From positions 103,153,285 to 103,217,284 of the forward strand of contig NC_134827.1 in the NCBI RefSeq assembly GCF_004210375.1: a stretch of 64,000 nt of DNA, read 5' to 3'. The position numbers were made by a program, and so were the translations under genes. A model generated the notes under the pieces. It did no database searches and had not been told where the DNA came from. It saw only the letters and a list, made by a program, of their open reading frames with translations. This document shows, piece after piece, positions 1 to 9,462 of this stretch (the stretch's first letter is position 1; the number at the start of each line of letters is the position of its first letter). Source of the stretch: Tachypleus tridentatus. Taxonomy: Eukaryota; Arthropoda; Merostomata; Xiphosura; Limulidae.

Positions 1-145
1 CACCCTAAGCCTTTTGTCAAATTATATTTACGCTATTGCAAAGAAATACAGCAATCTTAAAAATTAAAATTTTCTGTTCAATACAGCCATATAAATATTA
101 AAAAAGATCCAGTGCCACGTAAAAATTCTAATAAACGACAGAGAT

Positions 146-256
146 TTGTTATTGGACACAAAACTACACAAAAAGCCATCTGTACTCTGCCCACCATGGG
201 TATCAAAACCCTGTTTCTTGCAGTATATGACCACAGATATACTACTGTGCCACTAT
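146..256 (-). repeat. SINE remnant, family C (diverged)
   Basis: The segment matches, in the same order, the block seen at 56640-56765: a tail resembling AAGCACAAAGCTACACAATG, then a motif like CTGTGCTCTGCCCACCA, then GGGTATCRAAACC, then a tRNA-like head ending in CTGTGCCACT. Read on the minus strand the head comes first, and the GGTTTYGATACC-like block is a Pol III B-box with one extra T. Several changes (CAAAAAGCC for CAATGGGC) indicate an old copy. Overlapping short open frames are by-products of the SINE. Confidence 0.65.
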
Positions 257-1340
257 ACAGTGCATTGGAGAATAAAGTGGGACTATATACGTGTTCAGTC
301 AAGTTTCTAAATAAGCTGTCATGAGCAAAAAATGAGAGAGAAAAGAAAATGGTCAAAATGGTATTGACGATGGAGAAAGGGGATATATTTTACTTATACT
401 AATGAAATATTAGCACCTCTTCACCAAATAGACTGGTCATCAATGTATATTTCTCATTACTGGAAAATCTGAAGTGTCATTTCTGTACACCCAAACTGTC
501 AATGTTACGTTTCCTCCACCCTTGACTGTTGTAGTTCAAGTCTTCAGAGCACAACTCTCGGCTTGCATGTGGAATCTAATTTACAAGTACGATTTCCTAA
601 AAAAAGATATCCACATAGCTTTTTCTTCTCCCCCCAAAACAATGTGCAACAGGTAGGATCCTCAGCAAGCAGGATAAACGGTTTACGAGGTACAGTAATG
701 AGATAAGTTAAGCAATAACTAAAAGGTATTCATAAGGATATGAAGTGTTGAATTTCTCGTTATGTTTGTAGTCTGTTAATACTATTTCCATGTTCTTTTT
801 AGAACTTATGCAATACCCGAGCTTGGTGTTCGAGTTATAGTGACCCCTAGGGTTCAGACACAAGCATTCCAATTTAGAAATGATGCCCGTGCTAACTATC
901 CAAAAGCATCAAGAATATATTTTAATTGGAAAGTGAGCTATCACAGTTAGCCCATACATATGGGAGTGAACAGCCAGTTAAGTGAATCAAACCTTATACC
1001 CTATGATATGCATCCTGGCCTTTAGTGCAGAAAGCTTCAGTTATATGTAAATATATGTAATTTTCTATCCTAATTAAGGAAATAAAAATGGTTATCAATA
1101 TCCTTCAATCATTTATATCATACTGAAGTGTTCACAGGTTATAAAATGTTTTGCTTCTTTTCAAATATAGAAAAGAAAATATCAAACTTCAGTAAATGAT
1201 ACAGTTACAAAACAAATAGGTTCGAAACCATGTTCACAACTGTTCGACTAATGAAGGTTAAATATTTTAAGATATTTTAAAACTTTAGTTCAACACAACT
1301 GACTTTAAAAATACAAAATTTGATAACATCCAATATTTTT
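257..1340. other. AT-rich non-coding DNA
   Basis: AT-rich sequence with many homopolymer runs and stops in all frames. The 60-codon plus-strand open frame at 474-656 has no recognisable domain and ends in low-complexity sequence. I see no tRNA, repeat array or conserved coding block. Confidence 0.5.
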
Positions 1341-1445
1341 TTGTTTGTTTATAAAGCTCAAAGCAGGATATCGGGCTACCTGTGCTGTGTCAACTGTGAG
1401 TATTGAAACCAGATTTCAGCACGAGTCCACAGACACACTGACATT
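1341..1445 (-). repeat. highly diverged SINE remnant, probable family C
   Basis: The order TTTGTTTGTTTATAAAGC, GGGCTACCTGTGCT, GAGTATTGAAACCAGATTTC and GAGTCCACAGACACACTG follows the family C consensus inferred from the better copies at 56494-56765 (tail, CTATCTGTGCT, GTATCGAAACCYGGTTTC, AAGTCYGCAGACATAC). Many positions differ, so this is an ancient or weak assignment. Confidence 0.45.
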
Positions 1446-2237
1446 CAATGCTGAACAATTTTTGTCATAAGTTTGCAAATGTATGGTAACACTGCTTAAG
1501 GTACACACCTAAATATTTAAAGCAAAAACAAAAACACAATCTTACTGTTCCCATTACACATAATTTGAAGATACCATTGGATATTAAAAACGTAAATAGT
1601 TTACCTAACAACAAAACTTGCTTCTGTCGATCTAACAAATTCCAAATTATCACATAAATTTGAGAAATGTGATAAAATAAGTAATTTGTTTTGTATAATA
1701 CTACTGCAGTATCGTTCACCTGTTGTTCATTTGTAAATTGCAACTTTTATACAGATACCAGTGACTAATTAATTAAACTGAATTAATGAATATTAACAAA
1801 ATTCTTTGTTATTTGAACATTAAATGCAATATAGTAGGAAGAGAAATGTCTTGAAACAGTGCAAAGTTTCATTCTTATTTTAATTGGATTTTACAAGTGT
1901 ACAGAGTAGGAATATTTCTGTGTTACTACACTTTGTTAAAGGCACATTGATTAGATCCCCAAATAAAATAGTTCTTTACTCATTTTAAGAACTGCACAGT
2001 TATTGTAATTTTGTAATTTGAATAAACTAAACATATTTTATGTATCAGTGATTTATAAGTTTTGTGGTTGTTACTCTAAATGCAAATTTAACTTTCCCTC
2101 TGACACCCAAAACAAAGAATTTGGTATTTTTATCTGAATGCATCTTATGTGACACAGGGCTAAAGGGTCAGGCCAGAGAATCTTAAGATTCATACCTAAT
2201 TTAGTACAGTTGACCAGAGGGAGGAATACAGACCACC
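1446..2237. other. AT-rich non-coding DNA
   Basis: AT-rich and without recognisable features. The 92-codon minus-strand open frame at 1465-1743 translates to low-complexity hydrophobic sequence with no known motif. About 60 bp before the 110-bp array are unique sequence. Confidence 0.45.
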
Positions 2238-3540
2238 AGTTCTTGATCAAATTGACCAATATTAACCCCCCCCCCCAGTCTAATATAAGGAGTGTGTACA
2301 CGAGTGTGACCCTTTTGATACACAGTGCAGCATGCTAGTAAAGAGGCAACAGTTCTTGATCAAATTGACCAATATTAACAACACCCAGTCTAATATAAGG
2401 AGTGTGTACACGAGTGTGACCCTTTTGATACACAGTGCAGCATGCTAGTAAAGAGGCAACAGTTCTTGATCAAATTGACCAATATTAACAACCCCAGTCT
2501 AATATAAGGAGTGTGTACAGGAGTGTGACCCTTTGATACACAGTGCAGCATGCTAGTAAAGAGGCAACAGTTCTTGATCAAATTGACCAATATTAACAAC
2601 CCCCCCCAGTCTAATATAAGGAGTGTGTACACGAGTGTGACCCTTTTGATACACAGTGCAGCATGCTAGTAAAGAGGCAACAGTTCTTGATCAAATTGAC
2701 CAATATTAACAACACCCAGTCTAATATAAGGAGTGTGTACACGAGTGTGACCCTTTTGATACACAGTGCAGCATGCTAGTAAAGAGGCAACAGTTCTTGA
2801 TCAAATTGACCAATATTAACAACCCCAGTCTAATATAAGGAGTGTGTACAGGAGTGTGACCCTTTGATACACAGTGCAGCATGCTAGTAAAGAGGCAACA
2901 GTTCTTGATCAAATTGACCAATATTAACCCCCCCCCTAATATAAGGAGTGTGTACACGAGTGTGACCCTTTGATACACAGTGCAGCATGCTAGTAAAGAG
3001 GCAACAGTTCTTGATCAAATTGACCAATATTAACAACCCCCAGTCTAATATAAGGAGTGTGTACAGGAGTGTGACCCTTTTGATACACAGTGCAGCATGC
3101 TAGTAAAGAGGCAACAGTTCTTGATCAAATTGACCAATATTAACAACCCCCAGTCTAATATAAGGAGTGTGTACAGGAGTGTGACCCTTTTGATACACAG
3201 TGCAGCATGCTAGTAAAGAGGCAACAGTTCTTGATCAAATTGACCAATATTAACAACACCCAGTCTAATATAAGGAGTGTGTACAGGAGTGTGACCCTTT
3301 TGATACACAGTGCAGCATGCTAGTAAAGAGGCAACAGTTCTTGATCAAATTGACCAATATTAACACCCCCCAGTCTAATATAAGGAGTGTGTACAGGAGT
3401 GTGACCCTTTTGATACACAGTGCAGCATGCTAGTAAAGAGGCAACAGTTCTTGATCAAATTGACCAATATTAACAACCCCCAGTCTAATATAAGGAGTGT
3501 GTACAGGAGTGTGACCCTTTTGATACACAGTGCAGCATGC
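2238..3540. repeat. 110-bp minisatellite, about 12 units
   Basis: Units can be counted from the recurring AGTCTAATATAAGGAGTG: they start at 2277, 2387, 2496, 2608, 2718, 2827, about 2937 (lacking AGTC), 3042, 3152, 3262, 3372 and 3482. Spacing is 109-112 bp. Length varies mainly in a C tract (about 4-12 C) and in CCCTTT versus CCCTTTT before GATACACAG. Each unit contains the palindrome TTGATCAA. The array begins inside a unit at AGTTCTTGATC (2238) and stops abruptly after GCAGCATGC (3540). Minus-strand open frames across it are fortuitous. A three-unit higher-order period of 331 bp is visible in the left half. Confidence 0.97.
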
Positions 3541-5287
3541 AACACTCAAGGAACAGAAATATCTCGGGACTTACTATTAATACATTGTAATTAGTTATGT
3601 AAACTTCAGAACTACACAAACGAATTAGGTTAAAAGGCATACTGTTCAGGAAAACAGCTCCTGCATCAATATTATACAAACTTAAAACAAATTGTAGAAG
3701 ATAACTTGAAGCTCCTGGAAACTGATTTTTAAAAGGTTCATTAACCTCCAATCACACACTTACATAATTCTACAGAATTAAACTTTTTTTGTTTGATTGA
3801 CATCTTACACCTTAAAAAGTTTTCAATGGATAAGCTCAGACTGTACATGAAGACCTGCTAGTATTACCAAACTTAAGAACAAAGTTTGTTTGTAACTTTT
3901 CCCCTTAGTTTTAACTTTCAAATAATTTCATATTTTAAATCTCAGAGAATGGACAAGTTGTTGTAAGGAAAGATGTTACAAATGGTTGGTTAAGAGTTTT
4001 AAATTCTGATGAAAATTTTAAATAATAAGTTGATTTTTTAAAAACTTATAAAACAAGAACAGTAATTGTCTTGTACCCCCAATTTACAAATGATTTAACA
4101 GTGACACCATTTAGGAGTATAGTGGTACTATATAAGCGTTGAGCCAAGTTTCTTTATTTAACTGCACACAAATAAAGAACTCTTGTCCTTGTTTAAGGAA
4201 CAGCTATACAGTTTTATGTAGAAATCCAACAGATTGCATCAAAATCATAAGCAAAAATGTCAGGATAAACTTAAGAAAACCACTGAAGACTTTTGTTTAG
4301 ATTCAAAGAATTTCCAATAGTAACACCACTGGTACATTAAAAAGAAAAGGTAATTTGTAAAGAACATCACTGTAATTTTTACACAAATTACAAGTTTACA
4401 AAAGACAGATATTAAAAGTTGAAGTGAATTAACTCTTTTTTACGTGATAAAATTACAAGTGAAACATTAAAACACCCAGATGTATAATGCTGATGATACA
4501 GAAAGAAACAGGGGCCTTCGGTCAGCTTATCATCCTTCAACTATGAAAGTGTTTTATTAACGTGTTTAGTATTCATAGATACCAGAAAACAGTACAAAAT
4601 CATTATCACACCAAGTCTGCAGTTGAAAAAACACCAACACAAACTGTATTCAAACAGATCTTGGGCACTTTTTAAGGTACTATAATAAAACGGATCATCA
4701 ACAAAGATCTCTAATTATACGATAATGATTTTGTATGTATTAAATCAGGGATGTAAATACAGATCATGTAATTGAAAAGAACAAATAAACAGACATTGAT
4801 AACAGTAAACCCTCAATTTGGAAGTATTTCTAGCAGAATCTGATAAACTATTAAAACCACTTCTCTATATCTAAAACAACATAATGCTAAAAACAATTAG
4901 TATATATATATTTTTATATATATAAAGCATTTAAAATACATCTTGGCCTTACTGGAATTTATCTTCCAGATAAACATAGACTAGTTTCATGTCAACTTTA
5001 ACATAACTCTACTTTATTATGATATAATAACTGTTTAAAAAGCACCAAAGTTCAAGAAGACAGCTAATTAAACTTCCAGTAATAAGATTTCTATGTCTTT
5101 ACTTTCACGTGAAGTTTTGATGGGTTCTTTTACATGTCTGTTTAAGTAAAGAATATTTTCTTATAGTACACAATTACATTAAAACTTTAACTTCATCAAC
5201 TTAGTTTAATAGTCTAACTAATTTGAGAAATAATCTTGAGGGAAGAGAAACAAATATTTCTGAGTTACCCATCTCGTCACATCAACC
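3541..5287. other. AT-rich non-coding DNA
   Basis: No array, tRNA or coding block is recognised. It holds one TA-rich microsatellite, listed separately. If 5288-5467 were a real exon, any downstream exon would lie here on the minus strand; I do not recognise one. Confidence 0.45.
4900..4925. repeat. (TA)n microsatellite
   Basis: Alternating TA of about 11 bp, a short T run, then more alternating TA. It is short and imperfect. Confidence 0.85.
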
Positions 5288-5467
5288 CTAATTCCTAAGA
5301 CAAGATTTTATTCTAAAAGAATACTCACTATATGAAGAAACGTTGAACACGGAGATATTCACATCACATTTATCCTGTACATTATTCGATATCTTGACAT
5401 CCTCTTCATCAGAAACAAAGGTAACGACCAAATCCTTCATACCAAACCTTCCCGAGCATGCAAACAT
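5288..5467 (-). pseudogene. UAP56/DDX39B-like helicase C-terminal fragment
   Basis: Minus-strand open frame of 59 codons, from ATG at 5467-5465 to TAG at 5290-5288. After four residues it reads [19 protein letters not shown], then [15 protein letters not shown] and VSSYSEY. Order and spacing match the C-terminus of UAP56/DDX39B (Hel25E in flies), the DEAD-box RNA helicase that acts in mRNA splicing and export. In that family GRFG closes helicase motif VI and is followed by TFVSDE-D, K-LN-VQ, VNIS and SSYIE. Compared with the family, about four residues are missing in frame between VNIS and VSSY, and the last residues ([10 protein letters not shown]) are unrelated. A GTGAGT follows TCATATA, so the fragment could instead be an exon with a 5' splice site there. 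UAP56 is normally very conserved, so this divergence favours a decayed copy. No upstream motifs (DECD, SAT) were found nearby. Confidence 0.55.
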
Positions 5468-6180
5468 TTTTTTTTTATTGAATGAAAGAAATAAAGTTTA
5501 ATAATCGATGTAAACTTCAGTAGAGAATAACATCATGCATCTATAACTTATTTACTGAGTAAATAAATATGTTACAACATGTTATTCAATATTGGGTTAC
5601 GAATTTGATATCAAAATCAACTTTCCAAGCTACTGTACACTGCTGATTTGCAACAGTTCCCATTAAGAGAGAGAAAATAACAGATACAGTAGTGAAAGGT
5701 TGCTGAAAAAACAACTAGATAGGAATTTAGGAGATTCTACAGGTTATTTAAATGTCAACTCTTCAACGGGAAGGAGGGGAGAATGATTTTTATTTACACC
5801 TTTGCATTCTGGTTTCTCAAAGACCAAGTCAGACTGACCCTACCGTACCACTTACATATAACATCAGTAACATAGTTTTCTTTAATAAAGCAGACCTTTA
5901 CTGAAAACTGCTTCGTTTTAGGAAGGTACACTTCATGTATTTAAATTTATAGACATTATTACTTCTTTAGTATGTGGCTGGTCTCACTGGCTAACCCTGT
6001 GATCATTCGTTTACTGCATAAAACATCATCAAAATAGTAAATAAATATAAAGTTTTTGTAGAACTCCTGATTTATCTTATTTTTTAATTTATAAAAAAAC
6101 GTTTTTCAAAAAAATAAAATACTCTTGTGGAGTTTTACAAAGATTAGAAGAAAGATATGTTTTAAAATGGCAAGGCCAAA
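5468..6180. other. AT-rich non-coding DNA
   Basis: No further helicase motifs were recognised on the minus strand upstream of the UAP56-like fragment. There is no array and no SINE. Confidence 0.4.
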
Positions 6181-6690
6181 CACAAACATGTTTGTTTGGC
6201 TATGTGTTTGAGTTTTTCACTGAAATGTTGTAGGTATGGTAGGTAAATGGTGGTAACTTTATGATCTTTTCTTTCTGTTGTGGTCTTCTTCAAGGTGTTT
6301 CTGATGAAGAAGGAGGTGTAACCATTCTGTTTAAAACTCTCTATGATCTTTTGACATTCTGCTTCGATGGATGTCTTATTGCAAATGTTTTCCGCTCTCT
6401 TGTTTAGGCATTAGATTATACCACGTTTTGTCAAGGTTGGATGATAGGACTGGAAGTGTAGATATTTGTTCATGTGGGTGGGTTTTTTGTATACAGTTGT
6501 GGTTATTTGTCTTGCTTGTTTGCTGATGAGTACTTCAAGAAATAGTAGACTGTTTTGTTCCTCTATTGCCACAGTGGATTCTTTTGTCTATGGAATTGAG
6601 ATGTTCTAAGAAGCATGGCAAGTTCTCATGACTGTGGGACCAAATAACAAAGGTGTCATCAACATAACGTCTGTAGAAACTTGGTCTACA
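6181..6690 (-). pseudogene. Penelope-like element reverse transcriptase, degenerate
   Basis: Minus-strand translation gives the RT active-site block RRYVDDTFVIWSHSHEN (YVDD at 6666-6655), then LPCFLEHLNSI. After a frameshift comes LFLEVLISKQ, then TTTVYKKPTHMNKYLHF and QSYHP. After an in-frame TAA come NGYTSFFIRN and further residues. The order YVDDTFVIW, FL-HLN, FL(D/E)VLI, T-VY-KPTH-N-YLHF, SYHP and NGY is characteristic of Penelope-like retroelements, which use an RT related to telomerase. The N-terminal RT motifs and the GIY-YIG endonuclease are absent. At least one frameshift and two stops make it non-functional. The 5' end joins directly to the segment at 6691-6775, so the upstream RT half was probably lost by internal deletion. 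Confidence 0.85.
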
Positions 6691-6775
6691 GAAGACTTTC
6701 AAAACGTCATCCCCTATGCTGGTGTCTCCACAAGAAGCAGTTGCCGTCCATTTTGAAACGTTTCATCAGTTCATA
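6691..6775 (-). repeat. Penelope-associated terminal segment, copy 1
   Basis: This stretch is about 80 percent identical by eye to 9383-9462. Shared blocks include AAACGTCATCC, TGTCTCCACAA, CAGTTGCCGTCCATT and GTTTCAT. On the minus strand it lies immediately upstream of the RT remnant. I infer that it is the untranslated or terminal (pLTR) part of the same element family. Confidence 0.55.
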
Positions 6776-8192
6776 ATCTGCTCTATCCAATGGCATTTAA
6801 ACTTTATCTGTAACTATTTTCAAAACTGAACTACAGTTAGTAGTGGTTCCAATCACATGCTTTAAAATCATAAAATCATAAAAACAGATTACTAATAAAT
6901 TCAAAGAAAGAGAAGAAAATCTGCATGAGAAACAAAACTTCTCAAACGTTGACAGATTCTTAGTAAATATAAACCTCTGCTTTAGGATGGGCACATTTAC
7001 AGGTGAGGCTCTCTCTGAAGTTGTGCAGTAAATGTAACAATTTATCTTTAAATTACACTAAATGTTCCAAAATGACAAAATGTCAATTCTATAAAAATGT
7101 TAAATCACATTTATTATTTTTACTTAAATTTTAAATACATCAAATGACTTGGAGGTGTATATCTTACACCTAATAGGTGCTCATTGATTCAGTAAAGCTT
7201 AATAACATAATATTTAATTTCACAATCAAACATATACTTGCTTGATTGTTTCCAGTCAGTTAAAACAGTAAATAGTGTACACCATTTCTTGCACTAATTC
7301 TAAAACAAGGCAAACTTTATTTACTTTCATCATATAATTATTATTATTATTATTTTTTTAATGAAGTGATGACTAAAAAACCACAATGATAATACAGTTG
7401 CTAGATGCTATTTTAGTATCACTAAACTGATAGAACAACAAATTTCTCATCAGAAAAGTCACTAACCAATAACCTTGGTTTTTTATTTTAAATTCCTAAC
7501 GTACCTGAGCTGCAGTCACATTGATAAATACATTAAAAGTTCTGTTTGACTCGTACATTGAATAAAAATTACCCTCAAACATTTATATTTTCATTTCAAA
7601 ATACAAAGGAGAATAAAAAAGTAAGCATACTGGTTAGCTGTACTTTGTCTGAACACTTTTAGTAATACATTTTAAATGTATAACACTTTTAGTTTATGGT
7701 CAAGAGCTGAAACTTGGTTAAGTCCTATAAAATATGCATTAGGCTTAGATCACTGAAAATACAAGTTTGCCCATAATTAAAATATTTACATACATCCAAA
7801 GTGTTGAAAGGAAACTCATTTGAGTAGCATAAAATGTTTTAAATTTCTAGAATGCATGCAACTAATTAATTTACTTTTTAGCCTATGTACTTTTCACATG
7901 TTTTATAATTCACTTTACTTGTTATAAGCACTTCTGTTAAACTTGCTAAGAATGATAAACATTTAGAGTATCCTATTTATAAACATACAAATAAAATAAA
8001 ATATAAGCAAATTTGGTCAAAATCTTTCGAGAAAAATAATTCAGTGGAGTGAAAAAAATACACGTGTGACATTTTTATGTAATGAGAAAACAGCCATACA
8101 TAATAATACCATTTTTTTCTTTTTTTAAACCAATTTAACCAATGTGTTAAACTAGGAAAACAAATTTACTTTTGAAACATGACACTCTAAGA
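6776..8192. other. AT-rich non-coding DNA
   Basis: Very AT-rich. It includes an (ATT)n run around 7338-7356. The minus-strand open frame at 6797-6994 has no recognisable motif. Confidence 0.45.
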
Positions 8193-8443
8193 CAACACTT
8201 CTCAAACTGGGGGCCTACAAGTCACGTTGGAAATTTCACAAACAAATTAAAGAAAAAAAAATGTAGAATAACAATGTTTTTTCTTTAAAATTAGACTCAT
8301 ATGAAGTAAAACATTAAATTATGGAATACAGTTTTTCATGTACGTGAATTTTTTTAAAAAACAAAAACAATGACAGGACTAGAGGTCTGGGAACAATTTA
8401 AATTAAAACGTGTCCTCAGGACACAAAGGTTTGAGAACTACTG
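8193..8443. mobile_element. hAT-like non-autonomous element (MITE)
   Basis: The left end CAACACTTCTCAAACT and the reverse complement of the right end, CAGTAGTTCTCAAACC, form imperfect terminal inverted repeats sharing TTCTCAAAC. This resembles the CAGNGNTTCTCAAAC ends of many hAT-superfamily elements. The flanking octamers are CTCTAAGA (8185-8192) and CTTTCAAA (8444-8451), 5 of 8 identical, compatible with a decayed 8-bp target duplication. The interior of about 250 bp is AT-rich with no transposase. Superfamily assignment rests only on the ends. Confidence 0.5.
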
Positions 8444-9382
8444 CTTTCAAATTTATATATCCATAATCTTCTCTTTGATTGTTTCATGAAACAGTTTTTT
8501 ATTTGTATTCACTAGCTGAATTGGAAGCTTCAGTGCTAATTTTTTTTATAAACCTTTTACATATGGCAAGGTTTAACCTATTCAGTTCAGAAATAACTCG
8601 TCCAAGCCGATTGGTAACACAGTGCCATGGACGAGTTAATTCGTTTTCAGTAATACCTAACTTCAACGCTAGATGTCAGCACCATCATGCATTTGACCTA
8701 CTTAAAAATTGTTTCACTTTCGATCCAAAATGGCATCACGAAAAAAGTTACAAAATGAAAAAGCATTAGAGTTGTATTTTAAACTTGGTTCAGAGTTGCC
8801 ATAGCAGCTGAAACATTTGGCATTCAACAGGTTAATTAGAACATTTATATTATGCATACAATTTAATATTTGTTACACTTTAATCTACCTTAGTATTTTA
8901 ATATGACTTTTAAAACAATCTACTAGCTCCTAAGTTACAAGAAATGTGAGGAAATTGAAAAAAAACTAAATTAACATAAGATTAAAACTGTAGAGGCCTG
9001 AGACAAGAATGATATAACCCTCTAGCCAATGCTGTTCTTTTTGTTTCAAGGTAGGCTCTCATTACAATCAGATCCAGCAGGCTTACTGTTCATCAGATGT
9101 ACCATGTAAGAGCTGCTTAGATTGATGTTCATGATGACCACAGTGACATCCTTCTGCACATGAGAATTTAAGAGGTAAAGAGAACATCACTAAGTGGGCC
9201 CATTTCACAAGCAATTACCTGGAATTCAGATACTAATAATGTTTTCCAGTCCTTTCATAAAAAGTCCAATACTGAAACAAGGAACGGATGTTGTTTTGTC
9301 CGCTTAACATCACATCTCCAGCAACACACTAAACATATAAAAACACTATCTGGATCCCACTCTCCGCGTTTCATCTTCAAGT
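8444..9382. other. non-coding DNA with unresolved open frames
   Basis: A 96-codon plus-strand open frame spans 8479-8769 without a recognisable domain. Another frame has ATG at 8730 (MASRKKLQNEKALELYF) and stops at TAG after 24 codons; it could be the start of a dead transposase, but I cannot name a family. From 9000 to 9340 the sequence is less AT-rich and may be Penelope-derived because it leads into 9383-9462, but no RT motif is visible. Confidence 0.35.
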
Positions 9383-9462
9383 GAAAGATTTTCGAAACGT
9401 CATCCTCTACACTTGTGTCTCCACAACAGACAGTTGCCGTCCATTCTACAAAGTTTCATAGT
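9383..9462 (-). repeat. Penelope-associated terminal segment, copy 2
   Basis: Homologous to 6691-6775: GAAACGTCATCCTC, TGTGTCTCCACAAC, CAGTTGCCGTCCATT and AGTTTCAT recur in order. The palindrome TTTCGAAA lies at its left side. No RT is attached to this copy. It ends 86 bp before the first 56-bp satellite monomer. Confidence 0.5.

Noticed and set aside
2071-2978. Minus-strand open frames with LILVNLIKNCCLFTSMLHC repeats
   Set aside because: They arise from the 110-bp minisatellite and change frame with C-tract length.
6698-6780. CTGATGAAACG on the minus strand as a second hammerhead
   Set aside because: The following bases do not give stem II and GAAA in the required order, and the homologous copy at 9383-9462 lacks CTGATGA.
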